Shown: piece after piece, positions 53,846 through 59,331 of the stretch
Layout of the letters: every line of letters starts with the position of its first letter
Position numbering within the stretch: the first letter of the stretch is position 1
From: Polaromonas sp. UBA4122
GTDB taxonomy: Bacteria > Pseudomonadota > Gammaproteobacteria > Burkholderiales > Burkholderiaceae_C
NCBI GenBank assembly: GCA_002381615.1
Contig: DFWY01000019.1
Span: forward strand, 1-59,331
Direction: 5' to 3'
Length of the DNA: 59,331 nt
Translations under genes and position numbers: made by a program
The notes under the pieces: generated by a model
What the model saw: the letters and a program-made list of their open reading frames with translations, nothing else
Database searches by the model: none
Told to the model about the DNA's origin: nothing

Positions 53846-54565
53846 TCAGTTAAGGGAGGAGGTTGGAAAAAAGTGCAGCACATCGCGCAGGGTGCTGCCG
53901 GTGTACATGGGTTGCGTGCCCAACTCTTCAAAGGGCAGCTGGTAGCGGTTGACCCACAGCGTTTGGTAGCCGAACCAAGTGGCGGCCAGCGCATCCCAAC
54001 TGTTGCAGCTCACAAACGCGATCTGCCGCGCTTCAAGGCCCGTGGCCTGCAGGCCCAGTGCGTAGGCGTCTGGATGGGTCTTGTATTTGCGGATGGCGTC
54101 CACGCTGATGATATGGTCCAGCAGGCCCTCCAGCCCAGCGGACTTGACGGCCACGGCTAGCATGGCCGGGTCGCCATTGGACAGGACGCCGGTGACGATG
54201 CCTTGCGCTTTGAGGGCCTGCAGCACGTCCTTGTTTTCAGGCAAGGCCGACAGATGCAGGTACTGATTCATGAGCTGCTGCTCGCGCTCCGCGGTGAGCA
54301 TCAGCCCCAGGCGTTTGCAGGCATAGCGCAAGCCAGCGCGCGTCAATTCCCAAAAAGGCTGGTAGTGCGCGCCGCCGTTGCTGGTAGTGACCAGCCGCGT
54401 GTACTCAATCTGCTTGTCGCGCCACAGCACGGCCAAGGCCTGGCCCTGGCCTGGAAACAGCTGCTCCGCCAGCAGGCCCACACTGTACACATCCAGCAGC
54501 GTGCCATAAGCGTCGAACAGCACTGCGCGAATAACGGCAGGCGGGGCAGAGCGAGGATTTTCCAT
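53846..54565 (-). CDS. Haloacid dehalogenase, type II (L-2-haloacid dehalogenase family)
   Basis: A 239-residue HAD hydrolase. [20 protein letters not shown] has the nucleophile Asp (DAYGTLLD, typical of L-2-haloacid dehalogenases), [11 protein letters not shown] is motif [19 protein letters not shown] has the Lys of motif III, and [20 protein letters not shown] matches the 'SSNxWDxxGAxxFGxxxxWVNR' segment. It should release halide from 2-haloalkanoates, though glycolate metabolism next to glcB is another possible link. It ends 11 bp before glcB and may be co-transcribed with it. ATG 54565. Confidence 0.9.
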   Translation of the reverse strand: MENPRSAPPAVIRAVLFDAYGTLLDVYSVGLLAEQLFPGQGQALAVLWRDKQIEYTRLVTTSNGGAHYQPFWELTRAGLRYACKRLGLMLTAEREQQLMNQYLHLSALPENKDVLQALKAQGIVTGVLSNGDPAMLAVAVKSAGLEGLLDHIISVDAIRKYKTHPDAYALGLQATGLEARQIAFVSCNSWDALAATWFGYQTLWVNRYQLPFEELGTQPMYTGSTLRDVLHFFPTSSLN

Positions 54566-54901
54566 GGGCTCTACTTTATTTGATACTTGTCCAATGATTA
54601 ATGAACGATGAAACGTTATATTTGTGACTTTTATATTAGTAATTGGGTGTGCACCCCGAAGGGGAGTAACAGCTAAATGCGAACAGGCGAAAGCCGCTAA
54701 CCATGTCTGTTCGCCAAGTATTGATCAGCGAGGTTGACCCTCGCGAGATCAGGGTTTTCGCGTTCGCCTCATCGTGCCCTGCACGCCCGGCGGCGCTACC
54801 GCACGGTCACGCGCCACATTGCGCTAACAGCCATGAGTTCTAAACAGAACGCAGCACGTCACCGACGTTAAACTGGGTGATCTTTTTTCGCAGCCGACTC
54901 C
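54566..54901. promoter_or_regulatory. Divergent region with a candidate structured leader RNA
   Basis: On the plus strand GGGGAGTA (54661-54668) is followed by overlapping, mutually exclusive pairings: GAACAG (54681-54686) with CTGTTC (54707-54712), and GGCGAA (54686-54691) with TTCGCC (54710-54715). A further stem GCGAGG/CCTCGC (54728-54744) follows. GGGGAGTA recalls the start of the manganese-sensing yybP-ykoY riboswitch, but other consensus parts are not clear and the downstream gene is a GNAT enzyme, so the identity is doubtful. The promoters of both flanking genes should be here. Confidence 0.3.
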
Positions 54902-55390
54902 GTGCCACGACCCTCCATCCAGTTCATCACGCCCGACACGCCCCAGCAACTGGCCGCAACGCGCCTGATCTTTATCGAGTATGCGGAGCAGCTGGGCATC
55001 GATTTGTGCTTCCAGAATTTCGAGGTCGAGCTGGTCGATTTGCCCGGCGAGTACGCCGCCCCGGAAGGCAAGCTGCTGCTGGCCTTGGTGGATGGGGAAC
55101 TCGCGGGCTGCTGCGCGCTTCGTGCCCTCGACTCGGTGGACTACCCCAATGTCGGTGAAATGAAGCGCCTTTTTGTGCGCAAGGCTTTTCGCCGCTTTGG
55201 CTTGGGCAGGCAGTTGGCCGAAGCGGTGCTCGACGCGGCGCGCATCGCGGGTTACCGAGGCGTATTGCTGGACACACTGGACGACATGGAGTCAGCCCGC
55301 GCCCTGTATGCGGAACTCGGCTTTGTGGAAATTCCGCCTTACTACCCCAATCCGATTGCCGGGGCCCACTATCTGAAGGTGGATCTATAA
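54902..55390 (+). CDS. GNAT-family N-acetyltransferase
   Basis: A 162-residue acetyltransferase. Typical GNAT strands: LLLALVDGELAGCCALRALD, then VGEMKRLFVRKAFRRFGLGR with the R/Q-x-x-G-x-G/A acetyl-CoA loop (RRFGLGRQLAEA), and the C-terminal ARALYAELGFVEIPPYYPNP. It acetylates an unknown small molecule or protein in the cytoplasm. The start is GTG 54902; no in-frame ATG lies close enough to give the whole domain. It is convergent with the peroxiredoxin gene, with a repeat and a bidirectional terminator between. Confidence 0.87.
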   Translation: MPRPSIQFITPDTPQQLAATRLIFIEYAEQLGIDLCFQNFEVELVDLPGEYAAPEGKLLLALVDGELAGCCALRALDSVDYPNVGEMKRLFVRKAFRRFGLGRQLAEAVLDAARIAGYRGVLLDTLDDMESARALYAELGFVEIPPYYPNPIAGAHYLKVDL

Positions 55391-55404
55391 GCCAGGATTT
55401 ATAA

Positions 55405-55470
55405 GCAAAAAATGCCTCTACCCCAAACAAGGCGGGAGCAAGCAGCTATTAAATTCATAGCAATTGGCGC
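55405..55470. repeat. Dispersed palindromic repeat, copy 12
   Basis: AAAAAATGCCTCTACC, GGGAGCAAGCAGCTAT, with GCTAT at 55445-55449, a 7-nt loop, and ATAGC at 55457-55461, then AATTGGCGCC. It is the best preserved long copy together with copy 11, and lies 15 bp after the GNAT stop. Confidence 0.75.
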
Positions 55471-55483
55471 CTTTACAAAAAAA

Positions 55484-55513
55484 GCCACCGGTCTTGCGAG
55501 CGGTGGCTTTTTT
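55484..55513. terminator. Bidirectional terminator between the GNAT and peroxiredoxin genes
   Basis: GCCACCG (55484-55490) and CGGTGGC (55501-55507) form a 7-bp stem with a 10-nt loop, flanked by seven A residues on the left and six T residues on the right. It fits factor-independent termination of both convergent genes. Confidence 0.9.
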
Positions 55514-55544
55514 GGCAGGCAACGGACGTGCGTGCAAATGACCG

Positions 55545-56051
55545 TCAGGCTTTGGCTTGCGCCAGCAGAGTGGCCGCATCGCTGACTTCGAACTTGCCGG
55601 GACCTTCAATATTGAGGCTCGCCACTTTGCCGTCTTTGACCAGCATGGAGTAGCGGTTGCTGCGCAGGCCCATGCCCTTGCCTGTCAGGTCCAGCGTCAA
55701 GCCAGTGGCTTTGGCGAAGAGGGCATCGCCGTCGGCCAGCATACGCACTTTGCCGTCGGTTTTCTGCTCACGCGCCCAGGCGCCCATGACAAACGCGTCG
55801 TTCACGCTCACGCACCAGATCTCGTCGACACCGGCGGCTTTGAGCTCAGCGACCTTCTCGACATAACCCGGCACATGTTTGGCCGAGCAGGTTGGCGTGA
55901 AGGCGCCTGGCAGCCCGAACAGTGCAATGGTTTTGCCAGCCGCGGCTTTGGCCACATCGACCGGGTTGGGCCCGATTCTGCAGCCGCCCTCTGCAACGTC
56001 TGAATATTCCATCAGCGTGGCTGCGGGAAGGGTGTCGCCTACTTTGATCAT
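55545..56051 (-). CDS. Peroxiredoxin (Prx5/AhpE-like, glutaredoxin-dependent type)
   Basis: A 168-residue peroxiredoxin. The peroxidatic Cys is in LFGLPGAFTPTCSAKHVPGY, the PxxxTxxC motif of the Prx5 subfamily, and IWCVSVNDAFVMGAWAREQK and GLRSNRYSMLVKDG follow as in that group. It reduces H2O2 and organic peroxides in the cytoplasm, usually with glutaredoxin or thioredoxin. The start ATG 56051 has a GGAGC Shine-Dalgarno. It is downstream of the S10 ribosomal operon but separated by a strong terminator, so it has its own promoter. Confidence 0.93.
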   Translation of the reverse strand: MIKVGDTLPAATLMEYSDVAEGGCRIGPNPVDVAKAAAGKTIALFGLPGAFTPTCSAKHVPGYVEKVAELKAAGVDEIWCVSVNDAFVMGAWAREQKTDGKVRMLADGDALFAKATGLTLDLTGKGMGLRSNRYSMLVKDGKVASLNIEGPGKFEVSDAATLLAQAKA

Positions 56052-56183
56052 GGGGTGCTCCTGGTTGGGATAAACGAAAAAAGGAATCGGTAACTCCTAT
56101 TTTCACTCACGCAGAAAGCCTTGGAGTGGACAACGGTCTTTCTGCGGCTCGTCCCGGCTCATGTTGTCACTTGAGGCGGAAAC

Positions 56184-56212
56184 AAAAACGGCTCACAGAG
56201 TGAGCCGTTTTT
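56184..56212. terminator. Terminator of the ribosomal protein operon
   Basis: AAAAACGGCTCA (56184-56195), CAGAG, TGAGCCGTTTTT (56201-56212) is a perfect 12-bp stem with A/T tails. It starts 28 bp after the rpsQ stop on the minus strand. It closes the S10-type operon after rpsQ, so rplN and the spc genes are not continuous here. Confidence 0.92.
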
Positions 56213-56240
56213 GATGACTTGCAGTCAAAGTCTTGACGAT

Positions 56241-56510
56241 TTAAACGGCAGCAGCCTTTTCCACCAAACGGGTCACGACCCAGTTTTTGGTCTTTGAAAT
56301 AGGGCGGCTTTCGGTGATCTCGATCATGTCACCCATCTTGTACTCGCCCTTTTCGTCATGGGCGTGGTACTTGCTGGACAGGGACACAATCTTGCCATAC
56401 AGCGCGTGCTTGACGCGGCGCTCGACCAGCACCGTCACGGTTTTAGCGCGCTTGTCGCTGACAACCTTGCCAATCAAGGTGCGCTTGAGGGATTTTTTTG
56501 CTTCCGTCAT
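56241..56510 (-). CDS. rpsQ: 30S ribosomal protein S17
   Basis: An 89-residue primary 16S rRNA-binding protein. [20 protein letters not shown] and [20 protein letters not shown] match the S17 OB-fold. The length is within the normal 80-90. ATG 56510 overlaps the rpmC stop by 4 bp (ATGA). It is the last gene of the operon before a strong terminator. Confidence 0.97.
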   Translation of the reverse strand: MTEAKKSLKRTLIGKVVSDKRAKTVTVLVERRVKHALYGKIVSLSSKYHAHDEKGEYKMGDMIEITESRPISKTKNWVVTRLVEKAAAV

Positions 56511-56713
56511 TTGTTGGCTCCTTGCTTGACGATGGTTTCGGCCAAAATGGTTTTGGCACGAGCGATGGCACGGCGCGTGGAACGCAACGTAGAGGTGTTG
56601 GTGAGTTGCTGCGTGGCTTTTTGCATGCGCAGGCCAAAGTGGGCTTTTTGTAGCTCTTTGACTTCGGTTTGCAGGCTGGCAACGTCTTTTTGGCGCAGTT
56701 CAGTAGTTTTCAT
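56507..56713 (-). CDS. rpmC: 50S ribosomal protein L29
   Basis: A 68-residue helical protein near the peptide exit tunnel. [20 protein letters not shown], then [14 protein letters not shown], follows the L29 pattern of 'ELRxKsxxEL...LxKExFxLRMQxATGQL'. It overlaps rpsQ and is 16 bp downstream of rplP. Length is normal. Confidence 0.97.
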   Translation of the reverse strand: MKTTELRQKDVASLQTEVKELQKAHFGLRMQKATQQLTNTSTLRSTRRAIARAKTILAETIVKQGANK

Positions 56714-56729
56714 GGCTTCATTCTCCTGA

Positions 56730-57146
56730 TTACTGGCCGATCATGCGGCTGACGAACGTGGTGCGCAGCGGCAGCTTGGCAGAAGCCAGGCGGAACGCTT
56801 CGCGTGCAAGTTCTTCAGGCACACCGACGATTTCAAAAACGATCTTGCCGGGCTGGATTTCAGCCACGTAGTACTCTGGATTACCTTTACCGTTACCCAT
56901 ACGCACTTCAGCAGGCTTTTGGGAAATTGGCTTGTCCGGAAAGACACGGATCCAGATACGGCCGCCACGTTTGACGTGACGGGAAATCGCACGACGTGCG
57001 GCTTCAATTTGACGAGCAGTCAGGCGACCACGGTCGGTGCACTTCAGGCCGAAGTCACCGAACGCCACCGAGTTACCCCGGGTTGCGACGCCGGTGTTAC
57101 GGCCTTTTTGCTCTTTGCGGTATTTTCTGCGAGCGGGTTGCAGCAT
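56730..57146 (-). CDS. rplP: 50S ribosomal protein L16
   Basis: A 138-residue protein at the 5S rRNA and A-site region of the 50S subunit. [20 protein letters not shown] opens it; [20 protein letters not shown] and [20 protein letters not shown] are L16 hallmarks. ATG 57146 lies 25 bp after the rpsC stop. Confidence 0.98.
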   Translation of the reverse strand: MLQPARRKYRKEQKGRNTGVATRGNSVAFGDFGLKCTDRGRLTARQIEAARRAISRHVKRGGRIWIRVFPDKPISQKPAEVRMGNGKGNPEYYVAEIQPGKIVFEIVGVPEELAREAFRLASAKLPLRTTFVSRMIGQ

Positions 57147-57171
57147 GGTTTTTCTCCGTTATTCCGACCGA

Positions 57172-58092
57172 TTACTCGGTCTTGGCACCGTCAGCTGCTG
57201 CAGCTGGCGCGGCTTTGCGGACGCGCTTAACGGTGGTTTGCGGGGCGTCGGCAACTGGTGCGGCACCAGTTGCGTCGGCAGGTTTGTCGCTGCCATCAGC
57301 AGGGGCCGTGTTGATTCCACCGACCGGGCCGCGCGCAGGGCGGGCACCACGGGGAGCCGGACGGTCCGTACGGTCACCAGGACGTGCATCACGACGTGGG
57401 CCACGTGGACGGCGCTCTTCTTCTGCCGGCGTCTCCATCATCTTGGCACCGGGCGCATCGCTACGACCCAGCGTATCGCCTTTATAGACCCAGACCTTGA
57501 CACCGATGATGCCGTAGGTCGTCTTGGCTTCAGAGGTGCCGTAGTCGATGTCGGCGCGCAGGGTGTGAAGGGGCACGCGACCTTCGCGGTACCACTCGCA
57601 ACGGGCGATTTCAATGCCATTGAGACGGCCGGACGACATGATCTTGATGCCCAAGGCACCCAGACGCATGGCGTTTTGCATGGCGCGCTTCATGGCACGG
57701 CGGAACATGATGCGTTTTTCAAGCTGTTGGGTGATGCTGTCAGCGATAAGCTTGGCATCAATTTCAGGCTTGCGAACTTCTTCAATGTTCACGGCGACCG
57801 GCACGCCCAGCTGACGGCTCAGTTCTTTCTTGAGGTTCTCGATGTCCTCGCCTTTTTTACCGATCACCACGCCCGGACGTGCCGAGAAAATCGTGATGCG
57901 GGCATTTTTGGCGGGGCGTTCGATCAGAACGCGCGAAACGGCGGCGTTCTTCAGCTTGGCCTTAAGGTACTCGCGAACCTTGATGTCTTCAGCCAGCATG
58001 CCGGCGAAGTCACGGTTGTTGGCATACCAGCGGCTGGCCCAGTTGCGGCTGATGGCAAGGCGGAACCCGGTTGGGTTGATTTTTTGTCCCAT
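57172..58092 (-). CDS. rpsC: 30S ribosomal protein S3, with extended C-terminal tail
   Basis: A 306-residue S3 (E. coli 233). The KH domain and mRNA-entry region are normal: [40 protein letters not shown]. After about residue 215 a low-complexity tail rich in Arg, Pro and Ala follows ([20 protein letters not shown] and later [14 protein letters not shown]). Tails of this sort occur in Comamonadaceae and related bacteria. It is in the standard position between rplV and rplP. ATG 58092. Confidence 0.97.
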   Translation of the reverse strand: MGQKINPTGFRLAISRNWASRWYANNRDFAGMLAEDIKVREYLKAKLKNAAVSRVLIERPAKNARITIFSARPGVVIGKKGEDIENLKKELSRQLGVPVAVNIEEVRKPEIDAKLIADSITQQLEKRIMFRRAMKRAMQNAMRLGALGIKIMSSGRLNGIEIARCEWYREGRVPLHTLRADIDYGTSEAKTTYGIIGVKVWVYKGDTLGRSDAPGAKMMETPAEEERRPRGPRRDARPGDRTDRPAPRGARPARGPVGGINTAPADGSDKPADATGAAPVADAPQTTVKRVRKAAPAAAADGAKTE

Positions 58093-58104
58093 ATCCTGCT
58101 GCCT

Positions 58105-58434
58105 TTAGTTGCCAACCACCACGTACACATGGCACGTGGGCTTGCTGATGCTGTTACCGCGGCCTTTGGCGCGCGCGGAGAAACGCTTGAGCGTGGCACC
58201 TTGCTCGACGTGAATGGTTTTCACCTTCAACTCATCGATATCGGCGCCATCGTTATGTTCAGCGTTGGCGATGGCGGACTCAACTACCTTCTTGATGATT
58301 CCAGCAGCTTTTTTCTGCGTGAAATTCAGGATGTTGAGCGCTTGATCCACTTTCTTGCCGCGAATCAGGTCAGCGACCAGGCGGCCTTTGTCGACCGACA
58401 GACGAACGCCCCGGAGGGTTGCACGTGTTTCCAT
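58105..58434 (-). CDS. rplV: 50S ribosomal protein L22
   Basis: A 109-residue protein lining the exit tunnel. [20 protein letters not shown] and [18 protein letters not shown] match L22, and the C-terminal [19 protein letters not shown] is the tunnel hairpin (the 'PRAKGRAxxIxKRTSH' region). It lies between rpsS and rpsC with short gaps. Length is normal. Confidence 0.98.
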   Translation of the reverse strand: METRATLRGVRLSVDKGRLVADLIRGKKVDQALNILNFTQKKAAGIIKKVVESAIANAEHNDGADIDELKVKTIHVEQGATLKRFSARAKGRGNSISKPTCHVYVVVGN

Positions 58435-58443
58435 GGTCTTTCC

Positions 58444-58722
58444 TTACTTTCTCACAACTTTTTTGTCAGCCGGATGACCTTTGAAGTTCCGGGTGAGTGC
58501 AAACTCGCCCAGCTTGTGGCCAACCATTTGATCGGTGATGTAGACAGGGACGTGCTGCTTGCCGTTATGCACGGCAATGGTCAGGCCGATGAACTCGGGC
58601 AGGATCATGGAGCGACGCGACCAGGTCTTGATCGGCTTTTTGTCTTTGTTGGTAACCGCTTTATCAGCCTTGGCTACCAAATGATGGTCGACAAACGGAC
58701 CTTTTTTGAGTGAACGGGTCAT
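58444..58722 (-). CDS. rpsS: 30S ribosomal protein S19
   Basis: A 92-residue protein of the 30S head. [20 protein letters not shown] and [20 protein letters not shown] are near-universal S19 sequences, and [20 protein letters not shown] ends the conserved part. ATG 58722 lies 9 bp after the rplB stop. Confidence 0.98.
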   Translation of the reverse strand: MTRSLKKGPFVDHHLVAKADKAVTNKDKKPIKTWSRRSMILPEFIGLTIAVHNGKQHVPVYITDQMVGHKLGEFALTRNFKGHPADKKVVRK

Positions 58723-58731
58723 AGCTAGCCC

Positions 58732-59331
58732 TTACTTCTTGCGACGCGACACGATCATGACCTGCGTGCGCTTGTTGTTACGGGTACGGTAACCTTTGGT
58801 CAGATTGCCCCATGGGTCGACAGGATGGCGGCCTTCACCGGTCTTGCCTTCACCACCACCGTGCGGGTGGTCAACCGGGTTCATCACCACACCGCGAACG
58901 GTTGGGCGAATACCCATCCAGCGCTTGACACCGGCCTTGCCCAAACGGCGCAGGCTGTGCTCTTCGTTGGCGACTCCACCAATGGTGGCGCGGCATTCAA
59001 TGTGAATCTTACGAACTTCACCCGAACGCATGCGCACCTGGGCGTAGGTACCTTCACGCGCCAGCAGCGTCGCAGACGTACCGGCGGAACGGGCGATTTG
59101 CGCGCCTTTGCCGATTTGCATCTCGATGCAGTGGATGGTGGAACCCACGGGAATATTGCGGATGGGCAGCGCATTGCCGACGCGAATCGGCGCTTCCGAA
59201 CCACTCATCAGCGTGGCACCGACTTCAAGGCCACGGGGGGCGATGATATAGGCGCGCTCACCGTCGGCGTAGCAGATCAGGGCAATATGGGCCGTGCGGT
59301 TGGGGTCGTACTCGATCGCAGCGACCTTCGC
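58732..59331 (-). CDS. rplB: 50S ribosomal protein L2, cut by the right edge
   Basis: The frame is open from the window edge (59331) to the stop at 58732, giving the C-terminal 199 residues of L2 (usual length about 274). Visible motifs: [60 protein letters not shown] (the His needed for peptidyl transfer assembly) and the end [18 protein letters not shown]. The start lies beyond the window. It confirms rplB-rpsS-rplV-rpsC-rplP-rpmC-rpsQ, the distal S10 operon. Confidence 0.98.
   Translation of the reverse strand, partial: AKVAAIEYDPNRTAHIALICYADGERAYIIAPRGLEVGATLMSGSEAPIRVGNALPIRNIPVGSTIHCIEMQIGKGAQIARSAGTSATLLAREGTYAQVRMRSGEVRKIHIECRATIGGVANEEHSLRRLGKAGVKRWMGIRPTVRGVVMNPVDHPHGGGEGKTGEGRHPVDPWGNLTKGYRTRNNKRTQVMIVSRRKK

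Overview
The window looks like a chromosome segment of a betaproteobacterium of the order Burkholderiales, most likely family Comamonadaceae (Polaromonas/Rhodoferax-like). This rests on family recognition from the protein sequences (RpoN, ArgS, LptA/LptB, malate synthase G, an S3 protein with a long basic tail), on high GC, and on short dispersed repeats of a style I associate with Comamonadaceae genomes. No database search was run.

Layout. 1-1.2 kb: decayed insertion-sequence pieces (IS5-like and IS21-like N-termini). 1.2-8.7 kb, minus strand: an RNB-family ribonuclease, a SEC-C/YecA-like protein, a PIN-domain protein, an RlmL-type 23S rRNA methyltransferase, sigma-54 (rpoN), lptB and lptA. 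9-14.6 kb: an L,D-transpeptidase and a two-partner secretion pair (TpsB transporter, then an ESPR/haemagglutinin/GLUG-repeat TpsA exoprotein). 15-28.7 kb: dsbA, a SPOR protein, argS, a frameshifted psiF-like gene, an envelope glycosylation set (GT2, GtrA, GT39, ChbG-like deacetylase) with a LysR regulator, a spermidine-synthase-like protein, a DUF1631-like protein and a secreted protein. 28.7-30.1 kb: IS200/IS605 and DprA-like remnants and a CWC-type cysteine-rich protein. 30.4-40.3 kb, plus strand: a tightly coupled NAD-linked [NiFe]-hydrogenase operon, hoxFUYH-hoxW-hypABFCDE. 40.3-42.2 kb: a transposase remnant, a small basic protein, a deoxyribosyltransferase/TIR-like protein and a broken copy of the 3' part of malate synthase G. 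42.2-51.5 kb, minus strand: a type I restriction-modification operon (hsdM, hsdS, an AlbA_2/Schlafen-type ATP-binding gene, hsdR, and a YgjP/SprT-like metallopeptidase). 51.6-59.3 kb: intact malate synthase G, a 2-haloacid dehalogenase, a GNAT acetyltransferase, a peroxiredoxin and the distal S10 ribosomal operon (rplB-rpsS-rplV-rpsC-rplP-rpmC-rpsQ), with rplB cut by the right edge.

How the parts work together. The hox genes should make a cytoplasmic hydrogenase coupling H2 to NAD(H). HoxW and HypABFCDE supply its active-site CN/CO ligands, nickel and C-terminal cleavage, so the structural genes and the usual maturation proteins sit in one transcription unit, although HypF is a short form. 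The RM operon is a self-contained defence module bracketed by two copies of the glcB 3' region, each with its own hairpin and repeat; this suggests the module arrived through duplication or recombination at glcB.

The most unusual signal is not a gene. A palindromic repeat of about 45-65 bp (core GCTAT, 5-8 nt, ATAGC) occurs about twelve times, mostly at gene 3' ends. It supplies stop codons to at least two genes and is carried in frame inside rpoN and the ChbG-like gene. A second GC-rich dispersed element sits between rpoN and lptB and between hypD and hypE, where it forms a 26-codon minicistron that keeps the ATGA coupling on both sides. HypB also carries its histidine-rich stretch inside the G domain, between the two metal-site cysteines.
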